Shown: in pieces, positions 52,310 through 61,710 of the stretch
Layout of the letters: the number at the start of each line of letters is the position of its first letter
Position numbering within the stretch: position 1 is the first letter of the stretch
Assembly (NCBI GenBank): GCA_900078375.1
Contig: FLQS01000089.1
Span: forward strand, 1 to 64,000
Length of the DNA: 64,000 nt
Direction of reading: 5' to 3'
From: an uncultured Mycobacterium sp.
GTDB lineage: Bacteria > Actinomycetota > Actinomycetes > Mycobacteriales > Mycobacteriaceae
Notes under the pieces: model-generated
What the model was told of the DNA's origin: nothing
The model's input: only the letters and a program-made list of their open reading frames with translations
Databases searched by the model: none
Translations under genes and position numbers: made by a program

Positions 52310-54046
52310 ATGCCGACCGTCGCACAGCACATTCTTGCGGCGTTGCAGTCCAGCGGCGTGAGCCGCGTTTACGGGCTACCCGGCGATAGTCTCAACGGGT
52401 TCACCGATGCGATCCGGCGCTCCGAAGGCGTTACCTGGCAACACGTGCGGCATGAGGAGACAGCGGCCTTCGCGGCGACCGCCGACGCTGCGCTGACCGG
52501 CCGGGTGGCGGTCTGCGCCGGAAGCTGCGGGCCGGGTAACACTCATCTGATCAACGGTCTCTACGACGCTCAACGCACCCGCGTGCCGGTGCTGGCGATC
52601 GCCGCCCACATTCCGTTGACCGAAGTCGGCACCGGCTATTTCCAGGAGACGCATCCGCAGGAGTTGTTCCGCGAGTGCAGCGTGTACTGCGAGTTGGTCA
52701 GCACGCCAGAGATGGCCCCGCGCCTTGTCGAGATTGCGATGCGAACCGCGGTCGAGGAGAACGGCGTTGCGGTACTGGTGATTCCGGGTGAGGTGTTCCT
52801 GGCCAAGGTTCCCGACCGCGCGTGGAACTCCGGCCCGGTGCTGCCAACCCGCTCGGTGCTGCGCCCCGACGACGACTCGCTGCGACGCGCGGCGGACATT
52901 CTCAACGCGGGATCGCGGGTGACCATCCTCGGCGGCGCGGGGACAGCCGGTGCGCATGCCGAGTTGATCCGACTCGCCGACACGCTGAATTCGCCTATCG
53001 TGCATTCCTTCCGGGGCAAGGAACACATCGAATACGACAACCCGTTCGACGTCGGAATGACGGGCCTACTCGGTTTTGCCTCGGGCTATAAGGCGATCAA
53101 GGAAGCCGATGTCCTGCTGATGCTGGGCACCGACTTTCCCTACTCACAGTTCTATCCCGATGACGCACAGGTCATTCAAGTCGATATCCGGGGTAGCCAC
53201 CTCGGGCGCCGCACCCATGTCGATCTGGGCTTGGTCGGTTCGGTCAAGGACACCATCGATGCGCTGCTGCCGCTGCTGTCACGCAAGGTGGACCGGACGC
53301 ATCTGGACAAGTCGCTCAACCACTACCAGCGCACCCGTAAATCACTGGACTCACTGGCCGTCAACGACCGCGACCGCGCCCCGATACGGCCGGAATATGT
53401 TGCCGGAGTGGCAGACCGGCTTGCCGGCGACGACACTGTGTTCACCTTCGATGTCGGCTCACCGACCATCTGGGCGGCGCGGTACCTGACGATGAACGGT
53501 AGGCGCCGGATCAGCGGGTCCTTCACCCACGGGACGATGGCCTGCGCGCTGCCGCATGCTATCGGCGCACAGACTGCTTACCCGGGACGGCAGGTGATCG
53601 CCCTGGCCGGCGACGGTGGGCTGACGATGATGTTCGGGGAATTGCTCACGCTCGTGCAGAACAATCTGCCGGTGAAGGTGATCGTCTTCAACAACTCGTC
53701 GCTGAACTTCGTCGAGCTGGAGATGAAGGCGGCCGGGGTGGTCAACTTCGGCACCGAACTGAAGAACCCGGACTTCGGTGCTGTCGCGCAGGCGATCGGA
53801 CTGTTCGGCCGCCGGGTCGAACACCCCGCCGATCTGGAGCCGGCGGTGGCCGAGGCGCTGGCCCACGACGGGCCGGCGCTGGTCGACGTCGTCGTCGCGC
53901 GTCAGGAATTGTCCATTCCGCCAGCGATATCCGCCGAGCAGGCCAAGGGATTCACGCTCTACGCGATCCGCACCATCCTGGCCGGCCGGGCTGACGAGTT
54001 GCTGGACCTGGTGAGCACCAACGTCGCCCGGCGCATTCTCGATTGA
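52310..54046 (+). CDS. poxB: ThDP-dependent pyruvate dehydrogenase (quinone)/oxidase-like
   Basis: 578 aa with the three-domain ThDP enzyme layout: catalytic Glu in 'HVRHEETAAFAA', 'CAGSCGPGNTHLINGLYDA' in pieces, central domain 'TILGGAGTAGAHAELI', and the C-terminal ThDP motif 'GDGGLTMMFGE...NN'. Best fit is PoxB-type (pyruvate to acetate and CO2 with electrons to quinone). A related acetolactate-synthase-like role cannot be excluded. Follows a small membrane protein gene. Confidence 0.82.
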   Translation: MPTVAQHILAALQSSGVSRVYGLPGDSLNGFTDAIRRSEGVTWQHVRHEETAAFAATADAALTGRVAVCAGSCGPGNTHLINGLYDAQRTRVPVLAIAAHIPLTEVGTGYFQETHPQELFRECSVYCELVSTPEMAPRLVEIAMRTAVEENGVAVLVIPGEVFLAKVPDRAWNSGPVLPTRSVLRPDDDSLRRAADILNAGSRVTILGGAGTAGAHAELIRLADTLNSPIVHSFRGKEHIEYDNPFDVGMTGLLGFASGYKAIKEADVLLMLGTDFPYSQFYPDDAQVIQVDIRGSHLGRRTHVDLGLVGSVKDTIDALLPLLSRKVDRTHLDKSLNHYQRTRKSLDSLAVNDRDRAPIRPEYVAGVADRLAGDDTVFTFDVGSPTIWAARYLTMNGRRRISGSFTHGTMACALPHAIGAQTAYPGRQVIALAGDGGLTMMFGELLTLVQNNLPVKVIVFNNSSLNFVELEMKAAGVVNFGTELKNPDFGAVAQAIGLFGRRVEHPADLEPAVAEALAHDGPALVDVVVARQELSIPPAISAEQAKGFTLYAIRTILAGRADELLDLVSTNVARRILD

Positions 54047-54107
54047 GGATTACCTCCTGAACGTTTCGAGTTAATCTCAGCAGAAGCAGCCCAAACCGAG
54101 GAGAGCG

Positions 54108-55121
54108 ATGCCCACTCACCGCGCTATACACGTGAAATCAGCTGGGGGACCACTCGAACTGGCGGAGGTGGAAACCACGTCGCCGGCGCCGGATCACGTG
54201 CGCATCGCCGTCAACGCCTGCGGGGTGTGCGGCACCGACCACGCCTTCGTCACCGGCGCCTTCCCCAACCTCACGTGGCCCATCACCCCCGGACATGAAA
54301 TCGCCGGCACGATCGCCGAATTGGGCGAGGGCGTCGAGGGATTCGCGGTCGGTGACCGGGTGGCGGTGGGCTGGTTCGGCGGCAACTGCAACAAGTGTCT
54401 GCCCTGCCGCAAAGGCCAGTTCATGCAATGCGTGAACCTTGAGGTGCCCAGCTGGAACTACCCGGGCGGCTACGCGGAGTCGGTGATCGTGCCACGCACC
54501 GCGCTGGCCCGGATTCCCGACGGGTTGTCGTTCGCCGAAGCCGCTCCGATGGGGTGTGCGGGAGCGACGACCTACAACGCGCTGCGACGCACCAAGGCGG
54601 TGGCCGGGGACCGAGTCGCCGTCCTCGGCATCGGTGGGCTCGGGCATCTAGGCGTGCAGTGGGCACGCGCCATGGGATTCGAGACCATCGCGATTGCGCG
54701 CGGGGCGGGCAAGGCGGACGACGCCACGGAACTGGGTGCCCATCACTACATCGACTCGACGGCCGGTGACGTCGCCGAGGCGCTGCAGGCACTCGGTGGC
54801 GCCCAGGTGGTGCTGGCTACCGCAGCCAATTCGGCGGCCATGGCGGCCACCGTGGGTGGGCTGGCGCCTCAGGGCGAGCTAGTGATCGTCGGGGCCACGT
54901 TCGATCCGCTGCCGATTACCCCCGGCGATCTGCTCTTCGCCAACTACAGCGTGGTCGGACATCCGTCGGGCACGTCAGCCGATGTGGAGGACACCCTGCA
55001 TTTCGCGCTCCTGTCCGGGGTGCGGGCGCGTATCCAGGAGCTGCCATTGGCCCAGGCGGCCGAGGCCTACGCGGCGATGGACGAGGGTCGGGCGCGCTAC
55101 CGCATGGTCCTCACTACGTAG
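54108..55121 (+). CDS. Zinc-dependent alcohol dehydrogenase
   Basis: 337-aa medium-chain ADH. Catalytic zinc ligands in 'ACGVCGTDHAF' and 'GHEIAG'; structural zinc site with four Cys ('CNKCLPCRKGQFMQC'); Rossmann motif 'GIGGLGHLGVQWARAMG'. Similar to AdhA/AdhB-like alcohol dehydrogenases. GAGGAG site. Downstream of poxB by 61 bp, possibly in one unit. Substrate unknown. Confidence 0.9.
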   Translation: MPTHRAIHVKSAGGPLELAEVETTSPAPDHVRIAVNACGVCGTDHAFVTGAFPNLTWPITPGHEIAGTIAELGEGVEGFAVGDRVAVGWFGGNCNKCLPCRKGQFMQCVNLEVPSWNYPGGYAESVIVPRTALARIPDGLSFAEAAPMGCAGATTYNALRRTKAVAGDRVAVLGIGGLGHLGVQWARAMGFETIAIARGAGKADDATELGAHHYIDSTAGDVAEALQALGGAQVVLATAANSAAMAATVGGLAPQGELVIVGATFDPLPITPGDLLFANYSVVGHPSGTSADVEDTLHFALLSGVRARIQELPLAQAAEAYAAMDEGRARYRMVLTT

Positions 55122-55520
55122 CTATTCGGCCTCGTCGGGCTCGTCGTCGGCGTTGGCGGGTGCGTCCAGGACGCTGACGTCGATGCCGTACGGCAGGAAC
55201 CGCACGTTGCGGTTGGTGTCGGTGTTGTGTTTGTTGGCGCGCAGCGCGTCGAGTTCGCCCTGGTAGACCTGCTCGACGTGCGCCTTGCCGTCGGGGTCGG
55301 TGATGTAGATGGCCCACACCCCGTCGCCCGCCTCCCCCGCGGTCTCGGGCTGCGACCGGGGCCGCGAACGGCGGGTGAACTCGTCGAACAGCACGCCGAA
55401 TCCGGCGTTGCCTCCTGAGCTGTTCAGGAATCGGCCGAAGGCGTCGCGGACGCCTTCACTGGCCTCCCGCACCACGCGATCGATATCGTCGGGATCGAAC
55501 CCGAACGGTCCGTTGTTGTC
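55122..55520 (-). CDS. Conserved hypothetical protein
   Basis: 132 aa: 'NNGPFGFDPDDIDRVVREASEG' opening, Gly-rich turn, then 'VWAIYITDPDGKAHVEQVYQ' and an acidic tail ('ADDEPDEAE'). No TM helix. Its stop abuts the convergent ADH stop. I recognise it only as the type of conserved actinobacterial hypothetical protein without known role. ATG chosen where composition becomes protein-like; the longer frame upstream is rejected. Confidence 0.7.
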   Translation of the reverse strand, partial: DNNGPFGFDPDDIDRVVREASEGVRDAFGRFLNSSGGNAGFGVLFDEFTRRSRPRSQPETAGEAGDGVWAIYITDPDGKAHVEQVYQGELDALRANKHNTDTNRNVRFLPYGIDVSVLDAPANADDEPDEAE

Positions 55521-55598
55521 CATAGCTGCCAGTGTGCGCGCAGTTCGCGGGCGCGTCGACAAGTTGAACTTCGCGGCCAGCGAAACCGTGTCCCCAAC

Positions 55599-56510
55599 AT
55601 GTCTGCGCCCACGCGAACACGGTTCCTCAGCAGCTCAGCGGCCACAGCGATCGTGGCGCTGTCTATTGCCCCGCTGGCGCCGCCGGTCGAAGCCCGCATC
55701 GCCACCGTCACCGCGCCCGACATCGAATTGGCCGCAGCTCCGATCGGGGCGATACCCCTGGTGTTCCTGCGCAATCAGCTGACGTTCTGCAGCCTGATCT
55801 GCCCGTTCATCGTGCAGGGCGCAGTGACAGTTCCAATCGGTGTGGCCGAGGCGCCGGCCGTATTCCTCCAAACCTTGCTGCAGAGCGGCAATCTCGCGGG
55901 GGCGCTCGGCGCAGGAGCCTCGGCAGTGACGGTGCCGGCCGATGCAGCCGCCGACGGCATCATCGGCAACGATCTGAATCTGGTGCTGCCCAAGGCGCAG
56001 AACACGCTAGAGGTCGCCGTCGTACAGGCGATGGACCTGCTCTCCGGTCAAACGACACCCGGTGCGGCACGGAACACGATCCTGCAGGCGCTCAACCAGC
56101 CACCGGGGACGCCGACGATTCCGGTTGGGGCGCATGGCCTCCTGCAAGTCGCCACAGTCGAGGCCATCAACGTCGCATCCGCGGTGGCGTTCCAGGCCGG
56201 CGAGACGCTCCTGCTGGGCGTCGTGCAGTCCGCCAACGCCACCGCAACCACTTTGGCAACCACGCGTAGTGTGCCGGCGGCGATCATGGCTGGGATGGAT
56301 TCAGCCCGCACGACGCTCAATACGGCACGCACCCAGGTGACCACCGCGGTGAACACCGCGATCACCAATATCAGAGCCGCAGCCGGACACCCGGTTTCAG
56401 CGGCGGTAACGACTCAGCGGCAGGTCGGCCATGGTGACAAAGCCGGCAGCGGCGTTGCACACCGCAACGGTGGCGTTCACAGCCTGCATCGCGGTCGCCA
56501 CGCTGGCTGA
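55599..56510 (+). CDS. Secreted hypothetical protein
   Basis: 303 aa. Signal peptide ('TAIVALSIAPLAPPVEA'), then Ala/Val-rich helical sequence with 'FCSLICPFIVQG' (two Cys) and many 'AxxAxxxA' helices. The last ~40 residues are His/Arg/Gly-rich and overlap the opposite gene by 114 bp, so the true C-terminus may have changed by frameshift or read-through. No known family. Confidence 0.6.
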   Translation: MSAPTRTRFLSSSAATAIVALSIAPLAPPVEARIATVTAPDIELAAAPIGAIPLVFLRNQLTFCSLICPFIVQGAVTVPIGVAEAPAVFLQTLLQSGNLAGALGAGASAVTVPADAAADGIIGNDLNLVLPKAQNTLEVAVVQAMDLLSGQTTPGAARNTILQALNQPPGTPTIPVGAHGLLQVATVEAINVASAVAFQAGETLLLGVVQSANATATTLATTRSVPAAIMAGMDSARTTLNTARTQVTTAVNTAITNIRAAAGHPVSAAVTTQRQVGHGDKAGSGVAHRNGGVHSLHRGRHAG

Positions 56511-57434
56511 GCGGACATGCTCGGCCAGCGGAACGTCTCGGCGAAAACTGGCCAGTGTCATCAGATGTGCTTGCATCGATGGCGTGCCTTCGATGGTGAC
56601 AGTCCAGCCGTGCTGGGGTGTCGGCCAGTGCTTTGGTTGCGGTTCCCCTACGGTCCATAGGGTTTCGACCTCGACGACTGGCTCGCCGGCCCGAAGCCCG
56701 GACCACCTCCAGTGCTGACCGGCGACCGTACCGGCATGCAGGGTCCGGCCGCACACGTCGCGATCGGCGCTGGCCGGAATCACCTCCAGGTCGGTGGTGA
56801 CCTCGTCGACGCCGAGCCCTAGGGCGTCTCCGAGCAGCCAAACCTGTTCCTGGAAGAGCTGACTGGTGAACCGCAGGCCGTCGGTCTGGGCGTCAACTTC
56901 GTCGAGCGGACTGCCGAAATGCATCTGGTCGAAGGTGATCTCCACGCTGTCGTAAACCGACCAGTCGGCGCGCTCCTGCACCTTGACGTGTTCGATGGTC
57001 CGTGACATTCCGGTCAGTGCCAACGGGACGACGACGCCGAGGTTACCCGGGTTCAGTCCGGTTCCGTGCAGGGAGCTGTTGCCGTCGATACAGGCCTGCT
57101 GCAGTCGCTCTCGGTCGCCGGTTGCCATCCGGGCGGGGTGGAACGCGAACGCGGTGGTGATCAGATTGGCGCCGGACGCCAGGATGGCGGCGGCTTCATC
57201 GACCGACGGATGGCGCGGGGCGTAGACGACGGCGTCGACCTCGGCGGTGTCGACCTCGACGGTGGCGGTGACGCCGATCGGTTCACCTCCGGTGAGCACG
57301 CCGACGTCGGTCCCGGCCTTGTCCTCCGAATAGACCTTGGCGCCAACCAATTCCAGGTCCGGATGGCCGAGGATGCCGCGGATGGCTTCGACGCCCACCG
57401 CCCCGGTGCCCCATTGCACGACGCGGTAGGCCAT
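56397..57434 (-). CDS. DapB-like NAD(P)-binding protein
   Basis: 345 aa, N-terminal Rossmann 'QWGTGAVGVEAIRGILGHP' and 'VGAKVYSEDKAGTDVG', then a dihydrodipicolinate-reductase-type C-terminal domain. This group is often annotated dihydrodipicolinate reductase or 2,4-diaminopentanoate dehydrogenase-like in mycobacteria, with unknown substrate. It follows the 411-aa gene by 3 bp, so they act as a pair under the divergent TetR gene. Confidence 0.8.
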   Translation of the reverse strand: MAYRVVQWGTGAVGVEAIRGILGHPDLELVGAKVYSEDKAGTDVGVLTGGEPIGVTATVEVDTAEVDAVVYAPRHPSVDEAAAILASGANLITTAFAFHPARMATGDRERLQQACIDGNSSLHGTGLNPGNLGVVVPLALTGMSRTIEHVKVQERADWSVYDSVEITFDQMHFGSPLDEVDAQTDGLRFTSQLFQEQVWLLGDALGLGVDEVTTDLEVIPASADRDVCGRTLHAGTVAGQHWRWSGLRAGEPVVEVETLWTVGEPQPKHWPTPQHGWTVTIEGTPSMQAHLMTLASFRRDVPLAEHVRSASVATAMQAVNATVAVCNAAAGFVTMADLPLSRYRR

Positions 57435-57437
57435 CGG

Positions 57438-58673
57438 CTACACCACAGTGAGCGGAAGGGAGAGCCGCTCTTCGAACTGAAACGTGACGCCCTGGCTGAA
57501 CCGGGTGACCTCCACCTCGGGCGATTCCTTGGCCGCCGTGTCGGTCTTCTCGAATTCGGCTGTCCAGTCGTCGCTGGTTCCGGAGATCCGCACCGCGATG
57601 TGCGGGTCGATCGCAGTGGCGATGGCCTGCAACGGTCCTGGGGATGTTGGGGAACACAGGGATACCCAGGTCGCGTCGTCGTGCGACGGCGACGGGTGGA
57701 CGTGTAGCCGGCCACCTTCGACCTCGGCGACGACGTAGCCCGCGGGGTTGAACAGCGGATGCAGTTCGAGAACCTTGGCCAGACCGTCGAAGTCGTTGGG
57801 CAGCTTGAGGGCTCGCTGGATCCGCTCGGCTGCCACCCCGGCGATACCGGTGAGCTGCTTGGTACAGATCTGGGTTGCCAGCTCGGCATTGTCGCCGGCC
57901 CGCGCCCGCACCGCGATACCGAATGACAGGTTCAGCAGATGCATCTGCAGCACCACTTCGTCGGCGATGCGGACCAGGGCAGAGTGCGAGAACGCCCCGA
58001 AGTCGACGTCGGACAGCAGCGCGCCCGAATAGTCCGGCTGGCCTTCATCGTTCGGATCGATGGGTCCGAGTTGCCAGGTGGCAGCATTGGTTTGGGCCAC
58101 GATGTCCAGCGCCGGGATGCTGCTCACCTCGGGGTAGGACTCGTCGATGATGACGGTCCACGCGCAGTGCGGCGAGCGGTCCGCGGGGACGCGCGGTGGG
58201 CGGTGGATGGGGCGCACTTGAGCCCTGGCGTTGGTGGCCACGGCGGTCGCGTCGAAGGTGGGGTCCTCGATGTCATGGCACATGCCCTTGACGTAGTCGG
58301 GGCCCATCGGTTCGACGTCCAGCAGGGCGCCGCAGTGGTCGAGGTGGAACTCGCCGTGCCAGCGGTCGTGGACGGTGTAGCGGAAGTCCATGAACTGCGG
58401 CGGGGCGCCGATGTCGAGCTGCAGGCCTTTGAAGATCGTGATGATGTCGGTGCCCTCGTACTTGAGGGCCTTCTGCATGCGCCTGGTGTAGAGCGGGCTG
58501 GCGCCGGCCCACTCCTCGATGGCGATCTGCAGCATCTCGGGCCGGCCGAACGACTGAATGCACCAGGCCATGCCGGAACGGTCGATCAGCTGGCCGATCA
58601 GCAGCAGTTCGGGCACGAGGATGGCAAGTTCCGCGCGGGACAACTGGGCGTACCGGCTGAGGGGCTGGCTCAT
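57438..58673 (-). CDS. Conserved hypothetical protein, 411 aa
   Basis: Soluble protein with His/Asp-rich centre ('DRWHGEFHLDHCGALLDVEP', 'GMCHDIEDPTFDATA') that may bind a metal or ligand, and an N-terminal helical part ('ELLLIGQLIDRSGMAWCIQ'). Not a family I can name. Forms a two-gene unit with the DapB-like gene and is divergent from a TetR regulator. The start codon lies immediately after a likely -10, suggesting a leaderless mRNA. Confidence 0.7.
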   Translation of the reverse strand: MSQPLSRYAQLSRAELAILVPELLLIGQLIDRSGMAWCIQSFGRPEMLQIAIEEWAGASPLYTRRMQKALKYEGTDIITIFKGLQLDIGAPPQFMDFRYTVHDRWHGEFHLDHCGALLDVEPMGPDYVKGMCHDIEDPTFDATAVATNARAQVRPIHRPPRVPADRSPHCAWTVIIDESYPEVSSIPALDIVAQTNAATWQLGPIDPNDEGQPDYSGALLSDVDFGAFSHSALVRIADEVVLQMHLLNLSFGIAVRARAGDNAELATQICTKQLTGIAGVAAERIQRALKLPNDFDGLAKVLELHPLFNPAGYVVAEVEGGRLHVHPSPSHDDATWVSLCSPTSPGPLQAIATAIDPHIAVRISGTSDDWTAEFEKTDTAAKESPEVEVTRFSQGVTFQFEERLSLPLTVV

Positions 58674-58679
58674 ACGCGA

Positions 58680-58709
58680 AACATAGTCGGGTCAATGTTA
58701 TAAAGTCAA
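58680..58709. promoter_or_regulatory. Overlapping divergent promoters (likely leaderless)
   Basis: In the 40-bp gap between divergent starts: TTGACT and TATGTT 18 bp apart for the minus gene, ending 6 bp before its ATG, and TATAAA 8 bp before the GTG of the TetR gene on the plus strand. GTCAA repeats here could be the TetR site. Confidence 0.4.
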
Positions 58710-58713
58710 CGAT

Positions 58714-59307
58714 GTGAAGGCGCCCGGCACTCCTCCCACGCGACAAACCCAGGCGCCACGCAAGCGGGGCGACGACACCCGGGCTCTGATCATCGACGAG
58801 ACGGTCCGCTGCGTGGCCGAGGAAGGGTTTCCGGCCGCGACCGCCAAGCATGTCGCCGAACGCGCCGGGGTCACCTGGGGCGTGATCCAGTACCACTTCG
58901 GTGACCGCAACGGTCTGCTGATGGCGGTGGTCGACGAGGGCGTGGCCGGGCTGCTCAAGAGTCTCGGCGAGGCCGATGTCGCGGATCTGGGGTTGCGGGA
59001 ACGGATCGAGGTCGTCGTCGATACCGCATTCCGCTGTTACAGCAGCCCGACATCGCTGGCGGCCTTCGAGATTCTGCGGGCCACCCGTGGCACCCTCGGC
59101 GACAGCGCGAAACGCCACCTGCTGGAGATGAACACGGCAATCAACCAACTCGGCCGGCTCATCTCCGACGATCCTGTTGTGGCGGAGGTCATTTGGTCGT
59201 CGCTGCGCGGCATGGTCCTGGTCGAGATGATCGTCGACTCGCACTTCGAGTGGCAGCGGGAGCGTCAGCTACTGGTCGACATGGTCACGAAGTACCTGCA
59301 GGGCTGA
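58714..59307 (+). CDS. TetR-family regulator
   Basis: 197 aa; N-terminal DNA-binding domain with 'AEEGFPAATAKHVAERAGVTWGVIQYHFG' in pieces around residues 35-65, then 'NGLLMAVVDEGVAGLL' and a helical ligand domain. GTG start. Divergent from the 411-aa/DapB-like pair with only 40 bp between, so it most likely regulates that pair and itself. Confidence 0.88.
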   Translation: MKAPGTPPTRQTQAPRKRGDDTRALIIDETVRCVAEEGFPAATAKHVAERAGVTWGVIQYHFGDRNGLLMAVVDEGVAGLLKSLGEADVADLGLRERIEVVVDTAFRCYSSPTSLAAFEILRATRGTLGDSAKRHLLEMNTAINQLGRLISDDPVVAEVIWSSLRGMVLVEMIVDSHFEWQRERQLLVDMVTKYLQG

Positions 59308-59547
59308 GCCCCGCACAACTAGCGAACCCTGTCACACCCGATCGTGCGGGTGTCGGCCGTCACACCGCGCTCGACATCCGAGCTGGGAAAACGTTGTGCT
59401 GTACGCAATCTCACACGTTCAAAGTTGATTTACACGAAATTAACAACAACGATCAAGGGGTTCCTCCAAACAGGCGATCCCTGATTGGTGGACGTCGATA
59501 GCAAATACGCCCCTGCAGAACCGGGGGCCATCAAGGAGTTGAGAAGA

Positions 59548-59691
59548 ATGTCGATTGCGCAGTTTCGCAACGATATGAAGCGGGCCATGACCCGTCGCCG
59601 TCTGTACGCACGGATCAATGCACTGCCGCCGTCAACGGTGCGCGAGGAGCTCGTGGCCATCGCCCAGCGCTACGAAGACGCGGATCGCTGA
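59548..59691 (+). CDS. Small basic protein, 47 aa
   Basis: 'SIAQFRNDMKRAMTRRRLYAR...VREELVAIAQRYEDADR' in pieces: two basic/amphipathic helices. AAGGAG lies 9 bp before the ATG, better supported than the longer upstream frame. Coding composition is good and it ends exactly where the convergent wrbA-like gene ends. Function unknown; 47 aa is below most gene-caller limits. Confidence 0.55.
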   Translation: MSIAQFRNDMKRAMTRRRLYARINALPPSTVREELVAIAQRYEDADR

Positions 59692-60294
59692 TCAGCTGGC
59701 GCTGAGCCGCCCGGCGATCGTGACCACTCGGCGTGCCAAGTGGTCGAGCGCAGCCGTAGTGGCATCGTCGATCTCGTTCTTGTTCTCCGGACCGGTGATG
59801 TGGCTGACCCCGTAGGGGTTGCCATCACTGAATTTGATCGGATCGGTGTAACCCGGCGGCACGAGGATCCCACCGAAGTGCATCAGCGTGATGTACAGGG
59901 CGAGAAGGGTTGTCTCCTGACCGCCGTGGGCGGTCTGCGAGGACGTGAAACCCGCATAGACCTTGTCGGCGAGCTTGCCCTGCGCCCACAAACCGCCCAA
60001 CGAGTCGATGAACGTGCGGAATTGCGATGCAGGAGAACCGAATCGGGTGGGAGTGCCGAAGATGACGGCGTCCGCCCAGACGATGTCGTCACCGGAAGCC
60101 GCGGGCAGGTCCTTGGTCGCTTCGTAGTTGGCCGTCCAGGCCGGGTTCTGGGCGAAGGACGCCGGGTCGCGGGTCTCGGCGATGTGCCGAAGCCGCACTT
60201 CGGCTCCCGCCGATTCGGCAGCTGCGACGACCCTGTTGGCCATCGCGGTGCCATGACCGGTGGCCGAGTAGTAGATGACCGAGAGCTTCGTCAT
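59692..60294 (-). CDS. NAD(P)H:quinone oxidoreductase, WrbA type
   Basis: 200-aa flavodoxin-like protein: 'SVIYYSATGHGTAMANRV' phosphate loop, 'GTPTRFGSPASQF', 'SQTAHGGQETTLL' and 'GNPYGVSHITGP', typical of WrbA/type IV quinone oxidoreductases that bind FMN and make two-electron reductions. ATG overlaps the upstream membrane-protein stop by 4 bp, so the two are coupled. Confidence 0.88.
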   Translation of the reverse strand: MTKLSVIYYSATGHGTAMANRVVAAAESAGAEVRLRHIAETRDPASFAQNPAWTANYEATKDLPAASGDDIVWADAVIFGTPTRFGSPASQFRTFIDSLGGLWAQGKLADKVYAGFTSSQTAHGGQETTLLALYITLMHFGGILVPPGYTDPIKFSDGNPYGVSHITGPENKNEIDDATTAALDHLARRVVTIAGRLSAS

Positions 60295-61133
60295 GGTGTT
60301 TCCTCTTTCTCTTCGGGGAACAGCTTTCGCATGACCGCACCGGCGATGATGCCGACGACGATCAGCGCGATACCGACGCCAGCTGAGAACGAATCGCTGA
60401 CCCAACCGGCGATCCCGATGCCGATGACGAAGCCGGGAGCCCAGTCCAACAGCTTGCCGAATGATGGTGGACTGTCTGATGATTCACCGGTGGTGGCCAG
60501 GAACTTCGCCCGCGCGTAATCGGGATAGAACTCGGTGACGGCGACCGCGACCAGGGTGACGGCCAGCTGCACGATCCAACCCGTCCAGAAGTTGTCGCCG
60601 TCGTGCAAGACGGCGTCGCCGAATGAGCCGACCAGCGTGTTGATCACAAACGCGCCGGCCCACACCGCGCTCAGGATGTAGTTGACACGGACGAACAGTG
60701 GGCTGTTCCAATGCTCGGGGTCGACGGTGTCGCGGGCGTAGGAGATCGTGAAGGGGCGACGGATCACCAGGGTGGCGAGGGCGTAGGCGGCCAGTGCGCC
60801 GTTGGTGATCTCGCCGGCCCACAATTCGAGCCAGCTGACGAGCGTCGGGGACCCGAAGATTCCCAAGCCGACGAAGACCGCGAAGACCACCGCGCCGAAG
60901 ACTTCGAGGGAGTGCACCTTGATGCCACGCCGGCTGCCGGCCCACATCACGATGAGGGTCAGGGTCAGCGCGGCGGCCGCGGCCTGTCCGAACCGGCCCG
61001 GCCCCGACATGACGGCCATGAGGATCCAAGGCGCGATGCCGGAGAACGGCGAGCGTAGGAATCCGTCGACGAAGTTGGACTGCTGGACGGTGGCGTCAGG
61101 GCGGCTGGCCTCGGGTTGGTCCGGTCCAGACAT
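60291..61133 (-). CDS. Integral membrane protein, unknown function
   Basis: 280 aa with about six to seven TM helices ('LTLTLIVMWAGSRRG', 'LEVFGAVVFAVFVGLGIFG', 'WIVQLAVTLVAVAVTEFYP', 'GVGIALIVVGIIAGAVM'). A polar 'YARDTVDPEHWNSPLFVRVNYI' loop is in the middle. No characterised family recalled. Coupled to the WrbA-type gene, so perhaps linked to quinone chemistry. Confidence 0.75.
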   Translation of the reverse strand: MSGPDQPEASRPDATVQQSNFVDGFLRSPFSGIAPWILMAVMSGPGRFGQAAAAALTLTLIVMWAGSRRGIKVHSLEVFGAVVFAVFVGLGIFGSPTLVSWLELWAGEITNGALAAYALATLVIRRPFTISYARDTVDPEHWNSPLFVRVNYILSAVWAGAFVINTLVGSFGDAVLHDGDNFWTGWIVQLAVTLVAVAVTEFYPDYARAKFLATTGESSDSPPSFGKLLDWAPGFVIGIGIAGWVSDSFSAGVGIALIVVGIIAGAVMRKLFPEEKEETP

Positions 61134-61221
61134 TGGCGACTCCTGATCGTTGGGCTGCTCCCTCGGCTTGGAACATTGTCACCGGGACAAGTCTGTCCGT
61201 CGACACATCCGGTGTGCTGCA

Positions 61222-61701
61222 ATGACCGGCATGGCTGATGCGGACGCGATCGAAGCAATCAAACAGGTGAAGTACCGCTACATGCGAGCGCTGGACACCA
61301 AGCATTGGGATGACTTCGCCGACACCCTGACCGAGGACATCATCGGTGACTACGGGTCCTCGCTGGGCGAGGAGCACCACTTCACCAACCGCAAGGATCT
61401 GGTGGACTTCATGGAGAGGTCGATGCCGGCGGGCGTGCTCACCGAGCATCGCGTCACGCATCCGGAAATCTCCGTTGACGGCGACGAGGCCGAGGCCATC
61501 TGGTACCTGCAGGACCGTGTGATCGTGCCGGAGTACAACTTCATGTTGATGGGGGCGGGGTTCTACCGCGACCGCTATCGCAAGACGCCCGACGGCTGGA
61601 AGATCAGCAAGACCGGATACGACCGCACCTACGAGGTGACGCAGTCGACGGAGAACCTGAACTTCACGGCGACGCCGGGCAAGGCAGTCGCGACGACTTA
61701 A
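61222..61701 (+). CDS. SnoaL-like (NTF2-fold) protein
   Basis: 159 aa: 'AIKQVKYRYMRALDTKHWDDF' helix, 'DGYGSSLGEEHHF'-like turn, 'HRVTHPEISVDGDEAEAIWYL' and 'YRKTPDGWKISKTGYDRTYE'. This is the NTF2-like/SnoaL pattern shared by small hydrolyases, isomerases and steroid-binding proteins. Substrate unknown. ATG chosen near the start of the fold; another ATG lies three codons on. Confidence 0.85.
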   Translation: MTGMADADAIEAIKQVKYRYMRALDTKHWDDFADTLTEDIIGDYGSSLGEEHHFTNRKDLVDFMERSMPAGVLTEHRVTHPEISVDGDEAEAIWYLQDRVIVPEYNFMLMGAGFYRDRYRKTPDGWKISKTGYDRTYEVTQSTENLNFTATPGKAVATT

Positions 61702-61710
61702 AGGCCTGCC

